Source: Pseudomonas lundensis
Lineage (GTDB): Bacteria; Pseudomonadota; Gammaproteobacteria; Pseudomonadales; Pseudomonadaceae
Assembly (NCBI RefSeq): GCF_002269125.1
Contig: NZ_NQKI01000020.1
Location: 1 to 64,000 of the forward strand
DNA: 64,000 nucleotides
Direction of reading: 5' to 3'
Position 1 is the first letter of the stretch; each line of letters begins with the position of its first letter. The position numbers were made by a program, and so were the translations under genes. Below are positions 55,928 to 64,000 of this stretch, in pieces. A model generated the notes under the pieces. It worked only from the letters and a program-made list of their open reading frames with translations. It made no database searches and had not been told where the DNA came from.

Positions 55928-56988
55928 CGCGCAATCACCCGTTCGGGTCGGGTCGAGGCGATGTCGATGGCCGCGTCCACCGACATGCCCAGACGCAGCT
56001 CGCTGGCCATAGGCTGACCTTGATCCAGGGTGATTTTTACCGGCACGCGTTGCACCACTTTGGTGAAATTGCCAGTGGCGTTGTCCGGGGCGATGGCCGA
56101 AAACGTCACGCCCGTGGCCGGGGCAATGCTGTGAACCGTGCCGAGCAAGAGTTCTCCGGGGAAGGTATCGACCTTGATGCTGACCCGCTGGCCAGGCCGC
56201 ATGTGGGTCAATTGATTTTCCAGAAAGTTGGCCACGACATAGGCCTGCGCCAAAGGCACCACGGCCATAATCGTGTCGCCGGGCTTTACGTAGGCCCCAA
56301 GTCGCAGGCTGCGGCGCCCGATCACGCCATCAAAGGGAGCGACCACGCGGGTGTGCGACAGGTCCAGCTCGGCGCGTGCCAGCAATGCTTGCGCATGTTG
56401 CACCGAGGCTTGAGCGGCGGTGTGCTCGGCAACCAGCACGCGGGTTTGCTGGCGGGCCGCTTCCAGCGCTGCCTTGTGCTGAGCCAATAATGCGCGGGCG
56501 GTTTGCGAGCGGTTTTTTGCCTGCTGCGAATTTTGCAGCGTCCCGGCGCCCTGGCCTGCCAGATGCTCGTAGCGCTTCAATTCATGGGCCGCAAACTCCA
56601 CTTGCGCCAGGTCTGCGTCCACCGTGGCATTGGCCTGTTCGATCAACGAACGCTGGCGTTCCATCCTTGCCAGCGCATTCGCCTGTTGCGCCTGAGCCAT
56701 GGCCACACTGGCCTTTGCCGCCTGTACCTCAGCCTCGTAGTCTTGCGGATCGATGCGCGCCAGTAACTGGCCCGCCTTGACCGGCTGGTTATCCTGCACC
56801 AGCACCGCCTCAATAAAGCCCGCTACCTTCGGCGCCACCAGGGTGAAATCGGCACTGACAAACGCGTCATTGGTGCTTTGCACCGCGCTAGCGCCAAACA
56901 CCAGCCGCCACAGGCCATACAACAGCACCACCGCCAGCAGTCCCAGCCCCGCCGCCACCCAAGGCGTGCGCCCGCGTGTTGTGTTCAT
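55924..56988 (-). CDS. HlyD-family periplasmic adaptor, EmrA-like
   Basis: Product is 354 aa from ATG 56988 (GGAG nine bases upstream). One N-terminal transmembrane helix (WVAAGLGLLAVVLLYGLW), a lipoyl domain split by a long helical hairpin (about 80-200, rich in Ala and Gln), and a beta-barrel domain (GVIGRRSLRLGAYVKPGDTIMAVVPL). It couples the MFS pump to the outer-membrane channel. The frame could start 15 bases earlier at GTG. Confidence 0.91.
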   Translation of the reverse strand: MNTTRGRTPWVAAGLGLLAVVLLYGLWRLVFGASAVQSTNDAFVSADFTLVAPKVAGFIEAVLVQDNQPVKAGQLLARIDPQDYEAEVQAAKASVAMAQAQQANALARMERQRSLIEQANATVDADLAQVEFAAHELKRYEHLAGQGAGTLQNSQQAKNRSQTARALLAQHKAALEAARQQTRVLVAEHTAAQASVQHAQALLARAELDLSHTRVVAPFDGVIGRRSLRLGAYVKPGDTIMAVVPLAQAYVVANFLENQLTHMRPGQRVSIKVDTFPGELLLGTVHSIAPATGVTFSAIAPDNATGNFTKVVQRVPVKITLDQGQPMASELRLGMSVDAAIDIASTRPERVIAR

Positions 56989-57007
56989 GTCATTACTCCG
57001 CACAGAT

Positions 57008-58546
57008 TCAGCCAGCAGCCCGTGGCGGATAGATCCGCGTCGGGCCGAAAGGGATTAAAACAATCAGCAGCAGGGCCAGACCGGCCATGCACAGATAAAG
57101 GTCAGACGAGGTCAGCACTATCGCCTGCTGGTGAACACGGCGTGCCAGATCTGCGCCGTCGCTGACGAGTGGCCAATTGCCGATCCGGTCCACCAGCATC
57201 ATCGAGTGAAAGTGTTCGCGGTTGAGGGTGATCACTTGCAGCAAACTGCCCGCGGCCATGGCCGCGAACCCTTTGACCGTGTTGAACCAGGCCGACGCAA
57301 ACGGCCCGTCGGCCGGGTTCAGGCTGCCTGTGGCCAGCATCAGCAGCGGAATCACCGCCATGGGCTGGGCAATGATTTGAATCGCTTGCAGCGCGTAGAA
57401 GTTGTCGCGGTTCCACGCTGAGGTCACTTGCGAGCCAATAACACAGGCCAGCGCCAACAAGGCCAATCCGATGGCCAGCACCCAGCGGCAATCCACCCAA
57501 CGCACGTTGCACAGTGCGACCACCAACGGCAGTGCGATCAGCTGCGGCACCGCCACCAGCAGCATCACCGGCGCGGTTTCCAAAGGCCGGTAGCCCTGAA
57601 TCTGTGCCAGATAACTGGACGGGATCTTGATCAGCGCCAGTAGCACAAACAGCACCCCACCCAAGGTGATCAGCGCGTGCGCAAGGTTACGGATCTTGAG
57701 CAACTGCAATTTGAAAAACGGCAACGGGTGCGACCATTCATTGATGAAAAACAGCACCAGCAACCCCACCCCGCCGACGATGAACAGGCGGATCATCGGG
57801 GACGCAAACCAGTTCATGCGTTGACCCAGCTCCAACCCCAGCACCAGCATGATCAAACCCGGCAGGCCCAAGAGCAGGCCGCGCCAGTCAAATTGCTTGA
57901 AACGTTCAAGGCGTAGCGGGTCGTGCGGCAAGCCCCAGGCGACACAGGCCATGGCCAGCAGGCTTAACGGAATGATTTGCCAGAACGCCCATTGCCAACC
58001 TGCGTATTCCACCCACCAGGCTGACAGCGGTGTGCCAAAACTGGGGCCAAAGGTGGCGGTCAGCGCGTAACTGCCCAAGCCGTACAGGCGAATCCCCGGT
58101 GGCAAAAAACGCAGCGCCGCTGACATCAACATGGGCGGCAAGGCGCCCCCGGCAAAGCCTTGCAGGATGCGCAACAGCATTAGCACATCGACAGTGGGGG
58201 CGAACGGGCAGAGGATGCCCAGCAGCAAAAAGGCGCCAATCGCGCATAGCGTAAAACGTCGCAGGGAGAACGTCGCAGCGCACCACGGCGCAAAGGCCAT
58301 GGCGCTGATCGAGGTAGCTGAGTAAACCGCCAGCAGCCAGGTGCTTTCGTCATAGCCGATGCCCATCGCGCCGCGAATGTCTGGCATCGCCACCTTGATG
58401 ACGTTTTCGTTGAAACCCGACACCAGCACGGCCAGCAGCACGCCGACCAGCCCGGTGAAAATCCGCAGGCCGAATGCCGCGTTGATGACCGGGGCCGGCA
58501 CTGGCATACCCTGCACGCCGCGCGCACCGTTAGAACCGCCGCACAT
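57008..58546 (-). CDS. 14-TM MFS drug efflux pump, EmrB/QacA (DHA2) type
   Basis: Product is 512 aa from ATG 58546, where CGGAG lies seven bases upstream; an ATG at 58564 has none. It has about 14 hydrophobic helices, an MFS motif near LRRFTLCAIGAFLLLG and the helix-5 stretch SYALTATFGPSFGTPLSAWW, which resembles motif C. It should export lipophilic drugs or aromatic compounds through the adaptor and channel encoded next. Nineteen bases separate it from the adaptor start. Confidence 0.9.
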   Translation of the reverse strand: MCGGSNGARGVQGMPVPAPVINAAFGLRIFTGLVGVLLAVLVSGFNENVIKVAMPDIRGAMGIGYDESTWLLAVYSATSISAMAFAPWCAATFSLRRFTLCAIGAFLLLGILCPFAPTVDVLMLLRILQGFAGGALPPMLMSAALRFLPPGIRLYGLGSYALTATFGPSFGTPLSAWWVEYAGWQWAFWQIIPLSLLAMACVAWGLPHDPLRLERFKQFDWRGLLLGLPGLIMLVLGLELGQRMNWFASPMIRLFIVGGVGLLVLFFINEWSHPLPFFKLQLLKIRNLAHALITLGGVLFVLLALIKIPSSYLAQIQGYRPLETAPVMLLVAVPQLIALPLVVALCNVRWVDCRWVLAIGLALLALACVIGSQVTSAWNRDNFYALQAIQIIAQPMAVIPLLMLATGSLNPADGPFASAWFNTVKGFAAMAAGSLLQVITLNREHFHSMMLVDRIGNWPLVSDGADLARRVHQQAIVLTSSDLYLCMAGLALLLIVLIPFGPTRIYPPRAAG

Positions 58547-58658
58547 GGCTGACTCCGTCGTCATTAAAGAGGACGAAAAGTGTAATCAGCAGCGACAGTT
58601 ATAAAAATTGATATATCGGCACGCGTGGAATGCGCCAAACGCAATCCACAAATACCCT

Positions 58659-59567
58659 TCAGGCCGTGGCGTTATCGCACAGGGTTTTCAGGGTCCGGCG
58701 CAGCCAACGGTGAGCGTGATCGTTGTCGAGTCGCGGGTGCCATGCCTGAGAAATTTCTTCCGGTTTTACAAGGATTGGCAGCTCAAAAGCGCGCAGTCTC
58801 AGCCCCAGGGGCTCCAAGGCTTTAAGCAACAACTGTGGCATCAGCGGCAGGATCAATTCCGAGTCAGCCAAGGCAAAAATCGCGGAATAAAACGTCGGTG
58901 TGGTGAATAGCACCCTGCGCTCAAGGGCCATTTGCGCCAGCACCGCATCGATAGGCCCACGCGCTCGCCCCCGGCGCGAGACGCTGATGTGGTCGTAGGC
59001 GGCGAAACGCTGCGGCGTAATCGGCTGATCGAAAATCGGATGCCCTTCTCGGGCCAGCCCTACGAACGGGCAGGTAAACAAGTGCTGCACTTTGATGTCT
59101 GCACTTGAAGGAAGCGTGGACCCGATGGCCAGGTCAATGCGGCCCTCACTCAAAGCCTCATCGTCGGTGAAGCCTTCAGGTACCACCCGCAACGCGGCAT
59201 TCGGCATTTCCAAGGCCATTTTCCGACGCAATGCCACGCCATACACACCGAAAAATACATCTTTGGCCCGGATGCTGAAGGTGCGGTCCAACTGACTAAG
59301 GTCGCTGTCCTGCCCTTGGGTAAATACCCCGTGCGCCAGTTCAACCACACCGCGCACCTGCTCGCGCAGTTCCAGTGCGCGGGGGGTGGGCACCAGCCCG
59401 CGCCCGGAACGCACCAAAATCGGATCATTCAGGGTCTCGCGGATGCGCGTCAGGGTGCGGCTCATTGCGGGCGCGCTGAGGTTCATGCGTCGGGCAGCGC
59501 CGACCACCGAGCCTTCTTCAAGCAATACGTTGAGGGCAACCAGTAAATTCATGTCAGGTATGTGCAT
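58659..59567 (-). CDS. LysR-family regulator, probable controller of the efflux genes
   Basis: Product is 302 aa from ATG 59567 (MHIPDMNLLVALNVLLEEGSV). The N-terminal winged HTH (about 8-66) contains SVVGAARRMNLSAPAMSRTLTRIRETL, and the C-terminal substrate-binding domain spans 95-300. It sits 112 bases upstream of the pump gene on the same strand and is divergent from the ACS-type MFS gene, so either could be its target. Confidence 0.88.
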   Translation of the reverse strand: MHIPDMNLLVALNVLLEEGSVVGAARRMNLSAPAMSRTLTRIRETLNDPILVRSGRGLVPTPRALELREQVRGVVELAHGVFTQGQDSDLSQLDRTFSIRAKDVFFGVYGVALRRKMALEMPNAALRVVPEGFTDDEALSEGRIDLAIGSTLPSSADIKVQHLFTCPFVGLAREGHPIFDQPITPQRFAAYDHISVSRRGRARGPIDAVLAQMALERRVLFTTPTFYSAIFALADSELILPLMPQLLLKALEPLGLRLRAFELPILVKPEEISQAWHPRLDNDHAHRWLRRTLKTLCDNATA

Positions 59568-60000
59568 GGGCCAAAGGTTAGCGCCTAAGTGATGACGTGA
59601 ACAGTTCCAGGCATTGCGCCGGCGCCATGCCCCCACCTGAAAAACGCACCATTGTTGCGCATAAGGTAAAACTGTTTCGCGCCTCCTTAGCTAGCTAACT
59701 AAGTGGCCCATTGATACATTCTCGTCCGTCAGGTCAGTCCTGACGCTCTCTTTGGTTGAGATAGTTGGCCATTACCGGATCCCCATGATGGTAATGGCCC
59801 TTTTTATGCCCCCTCGCTCAACCCGCACCTGCCTGCTTGTCTTTTCTGCCACTTTTGGCCTGCCTGTCTTCTCCTGCACGAAAGATAAACCGCCGATTGT
59901 GCGAATCGTCCCGCGATCGTAGAGTCCCTTTTGCACCTCACTAAAAGATGCCTGCCCACGCCCGTGTTCAGGCGCGTGATAACAAAAAAGGGCTTGAACG
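59568..60000. other. 433-base divergent region with candidate leader or small RNA
   Basis: Contains TTAGCTAGCTAA (about 59688-59699, a perfect palindrome), GTCAGG-TCAGT-CCTGAC (about 59729-59745) and a plus-strand terminator (59767-59805) well before the MFS start. No ORF. A short terminated transcript or an attenuated MFS leader would fit. Confidence 0.5.
59767..59805 (+). terminator. Plus-strand intrinsic terminator upstream of the MFS gene
   Basis: Ten-base perfect stem GGCCATTACC/GGTAATGGCC with a 13-base loop, then CTTTTT. It ends 195 bases before the next start codon and no coding gene precedes it on that strand. Confidence 0.8.
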
Positions 60001-61341
60001 ATGACTCACCTTCCTGCGCAACACGCTGACCCCGATGATCAGGCTCTAGACGGGGCATATCGCAAAACCGCCTGGCGCGTCATGCCGCTGTTAATGGTCT
60101 GTTTTCTGGTGGCCTATCTGGACCGGGTCAACGTCGGCTTTGCCAAGCTGCAAATGCTTGATGACTTGAAATTCAGCGAGGCCGTGTACGGGCTGGGTGC
60201 CGGGATATTTTTCATCGGCTACTTGATGTTTGAAGTGCCCAGTAACATCGCCCTGCACCGCTTCGGCGCACGACGCTGGATCGCTCGCATCATGGTGACC
60301 TGGGGCTTGTTGTCTGCCGCCATGATGTTTGTGCAAACACCGTGGAGCTTTTATGCGCTGCGCTTTCTGATCGGTGTGGCCGAAGCGGGGTTCTTTCCCG
60401 GCATCATTTTCTACCTCACCACCTGGTTTCCCGGTCACCGACGCGGGGTGATGGTGGCACTGTTCATCTCGGCCCTGCCGATTTCCAACCTGCTGGGGTC
60501 ATTAATCTCCGGCTACATCATGCAAAACATGAACGGCGTGGCCGGTTATGCCGGCTGGCAATGGCTATTCGTTATCGAAGGCTTGCCTGCCGTGTTTTTG
60601 GGCATGGCTGTGTTCTGCCTGCTGCACGACCGCATTGCCGACGCCGGTTGGCTGAGCGATGACGAAAAGCACGCCATGCAAGCCGCCATCGACCGCGATA
60701 ACCAGGGCAAACAGGGGCACTCGGTGCGTGAGGGCCTGCTTAACCCGAAAATCTGGTTGCTGGGGGCGGTGTATTTCTGCCTAGTGATGGGCCAATACAT
60801 CATCAGCTTCTGGATGCCCACCATCATTCGTAACAGCGGCATCGAACAGCCGTGGGTCATCGGCATGTTGTCAGCCATACCGTTCGCCGCGGCGGCTGTG
60901 GCCATGGTGTGGGTGGGGCGCAGTTCTGACCGCCGTCATGAGTACCGCTGGCACGTGGCATTGTGCGCACTGGTCGGCGCGGCGGGTGTGCTGTTCGGCA
61001 CCCTGTTCGGTGACAACCTGCTACTGGCCATGATCGGCCTGACCGTCGGCACCGCTGCGATGATCAGCAGCCTGCCCGTATTCTGGGGCATGCCGACGGC
61101 CGTGGTGGGCGGTGCCGCAGCCGCAGCAGGGATTGCACTGATTAACTCAATGGGCAATGTGGCGGGCTTCTTCGCCACCATTGTGGTGGGCTGGATCACG
61201 CAAATAACCGGCAGTACCCAGGCCGCCATGTACATGATGGCGGCGGTGCTGGTGCTGGGCGGTGCACTGGGGTTGTGCGTACCCAAAGCCAGATTGAACC
61301 TGCGCGGCCCGGCCCCTGTGGTCGCGGTGCAGCGCCCGTAA
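60001..61341 (+). CDS. MFS transporter, anion:cation symporter (ACS) type
   Basis: Product is 446 aa with 12 predicted helices. ACS features are visible: YLDRVNVGFAKLQM in helix 1, EVPSNIALHRFGARRWIARIM and FLIGVAEAGFFPGIIFYLTTWFP. Relatives import carboxylates such as phthalate, tartrate, hexuronates or 4-hydroxyphenylacetate. It is convergent with the LysR gene, four bases apart. Substrate unknown. Confidence 0.89.
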   Translation: MTHLPAQHADPDDQALDGAYRKTAWRVMPLLMVCFLVAYLDRVNVGFAKLQMLDDLKFSEAVYGLGAGIFFIGYLMFEVPSNIALHRFGARRWIARIMVTWGLLSAAMMFVQTPWSFYALRFLIGVAEAGFFPGIIFYLTTWFPGHRRGVMVALFISALPISNLLGSLISGYIMQNMNGVAGYAGWQWLFVIEGLPAVFLGMAVFCLLHDRIADAGWLSDDEKHAMQAAIDRDNQGKQGHSVREGLLNPKIWLLGAVYFCLVMGQYIISFWMPTIIRNSGIEQPWVIGMLSAIPFAAAAVAMVWVGRSSDRRHEYRWHVALCALVGAAGVLFGTLFGDNLLLAMIGLTVGTAAMISSLPVFWGMPTAVVGGAAAAAGIALINSMGNVAGFFATIVVGWITQITGSTQAAMYMMAAVLVLGGALGLCVPKARLNLRGPAPVVAVQRP

Positions 61342-61345
61342 CACC

Positions 61346-62299
61346 TCAGCGGGGCCCGGTGGTCAACCGCCGGCTGCCGGGCCATTGCCCTTGCTCACAC
61401 ATGCCGCTGACCACCTGCGCGATCAACGCGGCGACCGCCTCACGTGCGGGGGTCGGTGGCATGCGCGTCGACACACACATGCCCAGCGTGCGATACAACC
61501 CCGCACATGCGATGCGGTGAGCTGTCAGCCGCCCCTCTTCGAGTTCGCGACGGGCCAGGTTGAGGGGCATCAGGGTCGGCCCCACGCCCGCCTCAACCGC
61601 ACTTTTGAGGATGTGCACTGAATTGACCTCCAGTGCAGGCGTTGACGCAAACAGGCCACTGCGCGCCGCCACCCGCTCGACAATCGCCCGTGTGCAATGC
61701 CCATGCGCTGCGCCCGGCCATACCAGCGGCCGGGCAAACGCTTGTTGCAGATCAAGCACCTGACCGGCTGGCCATGGGTCATCGCTGGTCGCGCACAGCC
61801 AGTAAAAATCTTCTTCCAGCAACGGGGTAAAGGCGATCTCGGGCGGCAGCTCGGCATCGGTGAACAGCGCCAGATCGATGCGCCCGTACAACAGTTGTTC
61901 GAACAGGTTACCGGTCAACTCTTCATTGAGGTTTAACTGCACCTGCGGATAGCGCGCGGCCACCTCGCGCAGCAAGGGTAAGGCCAGCGGGCTGGCAACA
62001 CTCTGCGGCAGCGCCACCACCACCGGGCCGCTGACGGCTTGCGCCGAGTTCAGCACCGCACTGCGTGCGTCCTGCAAATGCTTGAGAATGCCCTGGGCAT
62101 ATTCGTAAAACACCTTGCCCGGCTCAGTGGCAGTCACCCCGCTGTGGCTGCGGTGCAACAGTTGCACCCCAAGCTCTTTCTCAAGGTCAAGGATTTGCTT
62201 GCTCAGCGCCGACTGGGCAACAAACACGTCGCGGGCAGCCCCGCTGAGGCTGCCGCTGTCGAGAATGGCGACAAAATATTTGAGCTGACGAATTTCCAT
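61346..62299 (-). CDS. LysR-family regulator
   Basis: Product is 317 aa from ATG 62299 (MEIRQLKYFVAILDSGS). The HTH covers about 1-60 with LSGAARDVFVAQSALSKQILDLEKELG. The effector domain is longer than average, with an Arg-rich C-terminus. It is downstream of the FAD oxidase on the same strand and convergent with the ACS transporter gene; it may control one or both. Confidence 0.88.
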   Translation of the reverse strand: MEIRQLKYFVAILDSGSLSGAARDVFVAQSALSKQILDLEKELGVQLLHRSHSGVTATEPGKVFYEYAQGILKHLQDARSAVLNSAQAVSGPVVVALPQSVASPLALPLLREVAARYPQVQLNLNEELTGNLFEQLLYGRIDLALFTDAELPPEIAFTPLLEEDFYWLCATSDDPWPAGQVLDLQQAFARPLVWPGAAHGHCTRAIVERVAARSGLFASTPALEVNSVHILKSAVEAGVGPTLMPLNLARRELEEGRLTAHRIACAGLYRTLGMCVSTRMPPTPAREAVAALIAQVVSGMCEQGQWPGSRRLTTGPR

Positions 62300-62373
62300 G
62301 CCGCGGATTCTATACACGCCGCGATTGCAGCGTCACCTGACAATCCTTGTGCGCTGCGCGCGCAAGCCGCGAA

Positions 62374-63783
62374 CTAGTCGCGATTGAAAATTTTGCCGGG
62401 GTTCATCAGCCCTTTCGGGTCCAGCGCGTGCTTAATCGACTGCATCACGTCGACCGCGTTTTGCCCGTGTTCCACCACCAGGTAATCGCGCTTGGTCAGG
62501 CCGATGCCATGCTCCCCCGTGCAACTGCCTTCATAGGCAATCGCCCGTTCGGCCAGGCGATGGGCAACCGCTTCGGCTCGAGCGACTTCGTCGGGATCGT
62601 TGGGATCGACCAGAATCAGCGCGTGGAAATTGCCATCCCCGACGTGGCCGAAAATCGGCGCCAGCAAACCGTGTTCCTGCAAGTCTGCAGCCGTGGCCTC
62701 CATGCACTCCGCCAGTCGCGAGATCGGCACCACCGAATCGGTGGTCAAGGAGCGGCAGCCTGGGCGCAGGGCCACGGATGCGAAATACGCATCGTGCCGT
62801 GCTTGCCATAGACGGGTACGGTCTTCGGGATTAACGGCCCATTCAAAGTCTTGCCCGTCATGCTCATCGGCCACCATGCGCACGGTTTCTATCTGCTCCT
62901 TGACCCCGGATTCAGAGCCATGCAGCTCGAAAAACAGCGAGGGCGCTTCGCGTAAGGCGGTTTTGCTGTAGGCGTTAATCGCCCGCACGGTCAGGGCATC
63001 GATCAGTTCAATGCGGGCTATCGGCACGCCGAGCTGGATGGTCTGAATCACTGCGCGCACGGCATGATCCACTGTCGGGAACGTGCAAATAGCCGCCGAT
63101 ATTGCTTCCGGCAAAGGGTGCAGCTTGACCGTCAGCTCGGCAAAGGTGGCCAGCGTACCGCCCGAACCCACCAGCAAATGCGTAAGGTCGTAGCCCGCCG
63201 ACGATTTGCGCGCCCGGCCCCCGGTTTTAATCACTCGGCCGTCGGCCAGCACCGCCGTCATGCCCAGCACATTTTCACGCATGGTCCCGTAGCGCACCGC
63301 GTTAGTGCCCGATGCCCGGGTCGAAGCCATGCCGCCCAACGAGGCGTCTGCGCCCGGATCAATCGGGAAGAACAGGCCCGTACCATGCAGGGCCGCATTC
63401 AGCTGTTTGCGAGTAACACCCGGTTGCACCGTGACGTCCATGTCGTCCGGGCGAATCTCAAGGATCTGGTTCATCCCCGACACATCGATGCACACCCCGC
63501 CCTTCACCGCTTGCAGCCAGCCCTCCAGCGAGGTGCCACTGCCGTAGGGGATCATCGGTACGTCGTGGGCATGACACACCCGGGAAACGCTGACGATTTC
63601 ATCAAGGCTCTGCACGAACGCCACCGCGTCCGGCGCAATCGGCCCTAACGAGGAAATATCACTGCCGTGGTGCTCGCACACACTGGCAGAGGTCGACAGA
63701 CGGGAGCCCAACAGCGCCTGCAACTGTTGCAGCAACGACTCGGGCAAAGGTGGGCGGGTCAACGGCGCCTGCACAGCATTCAT
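62374..63783 (-). CDS. FAD-linked oxidase, D-lactate dehydrogenase (cytochrome)/GlcD-like
   Basis: Product is 469 aa from ATG 63783, with GAGGAAG before it. The PCMH-type FAD domain is visible (PYGSGTSLEG, PGADASLGGMASTRASGTNAVRYGT) and the C-terminal oxidase domain has GHVGDGNFH and GEHGIGLTKRDYL. These features are shared by DLD-type D-lactate dehydrogenases and GlcD. It would oxidise a D-2-hydroxy acid and pass electrons to the respiratory chain. There are no glcE or glcF neighbours, which favours the single-subunit D-lactate type. Confidence 0.87.
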   Translation of the reverse strand: MNAVQAPLTRPPLPESLLQQLQALLGSRLSTSASVCEHHGSDISSLGPIAPDAVAFVQSLDEIVSVSRVCHAHDVPMIPYGSGTSLEGWLQAVKGGVCIDVSGMNQILEIRPDDMDVTVQPGVTRKQLNAALHGTGLFFPIDPGADASLGGMASTRASGTNAVRYGTMRENVLGMTAVLADGRVIKTGGRARKSSAGYDLTHLLVGSGGTLATFAELTVKLHPLPEAISAAICTFPTVDHAVRAVIQTIQLGVPIARIELIDALTVRAINAYSKTALREAPSLFFELHGSESGVKEQIETVRMVADEHDGQDFEWAVNPEDRTRLWQARHDAYFASVALRPGCRSLTTDSVVPISRLAECMEATAADLQEHGLLAPIFGHVGDGNFHALILVDPNDPDEVARAEAVAHRLAERAIAYEGSCTGEHGIGLTKRDYLVVEHGQNAVDVMQSIKHALDPKGLMNPGKIFNRD

Positions 63784-63968
63784 CAGCACTTCCTCTTTAT
63801 TTTTTTGGCCTGTGGTCGCCATCTTAAGCGCTGCACTGTGCGTCTTGGCCATAGCAAATACAGAACGTGCCATCTCGAATGCGCATGGCAAATCCGCTCA
63901 TCGTGTGGAGGACTCCCCGCCCTTGAACTACGCTGCCAGCCCAATCCACATCAATGATTGGGGACGAC

Positions 63969-64000
63969 ATGCAACTGGGAAAAAAGATTTCGACGCTCGA
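63969..64000 (+). CDS. Possible 5' fragment of a rightward gene
   Basis: ATG 63969 follows TTGGGGACGAC at ribosome-site spacing and opens MQLGKKISTL before the window ends. The start resembles some chemotaxis receptors, but ten residues cannot show that. Confidence 0.3.
   Translation, partial: MQLGKKISTL

Noticed and set aside
1..64000. CRISPR array or tandem repeat system
   Set aside because: No regularly spaced direct repeats were seen; the only long repeat is the inverted one.

Overview
The gene content points to a Pseudomonas of the fluorescens/fragi type: a complete benzoate-to-beta-ketoadipate pathway under PcaR and BenR homologues, a secreted-type Mqo, and the order tRNA-Asn, aromatic aminotransferase, uvrB, efflux genes that is familiar in this genus. 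Species cannot be fixed from the window.

The dominant structure is a giant inverted repeat. Positions 1-24074 and 24075-48148 are reverse complements of each other with no spacer (paired positions sum to 48149), so every feature of the left arm is present twice. I found only three differing sites (four bases): 6757/41392, 16949/31200 and 21208-21209/26940-26941. There are no length differences. The palindrome reaches the very first base of the window, so its outer limit on the left is unknown. The right arm runs into normal single-copy sequence with an intact tRNA promoter. The likeliest explanation is a fold-back read or assembly join at a contig end; an in vivo palindromic duplication or a closed hairpin end is possible but needs proof.

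Each arm, read inward, holds: tRNA-Asn; pcaR; benR; benABCD; catBCA; catIJ-pcaF-pcaD; a lipoprotein gene; a convergent small thioredoxin-fold-like periplasmic protein gene; a hybrid sensor kinase gene; a trimethylamine-monooxygenase-like FMO gene; two small genes on the opposite strand; mqo; a CAP/SCP-domain protein gene; a conserved hypothetical; a YecA/UPF0149 gene; and a small ORF cut at the centre of symmetry. The ben-cat-pca genes convert benzoate to catechol (BenABC, BenD), catechol to beta-ketoadipate enol-lactone (CatA, CatB, CatC), hydrolyse it (PcaD), and activate and cleave beta-ketoadipate to succinyl-CoA and acetyl-CoA (CatIJ, PcaF). A BenR/XylS-type operator lies before benA and PcaR-type operators lie before pcaR and catI. 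No catR and no benzoate transporter or porin gene is present in the cluster.

The single-copy part (48149-64000) holds an aromatic/aspartate aminotransferase gene divergent from uvrB, an MFS gene, an MHS-type MFS gene, a three-gene EmrAB-type efflux set (outer-membrane lipoprotein, HlyD adaptor, 14-TM MFS pump) with a LysR gene, a divergent ACS-type MFS gene, then a second LysR gene and a D-lactate-dehydrogenase-like FAD oxidase gene. A fragment of a rightward ORF may begin at the window end. No CRISPR array, rRNA, transposase or integrase was seen.
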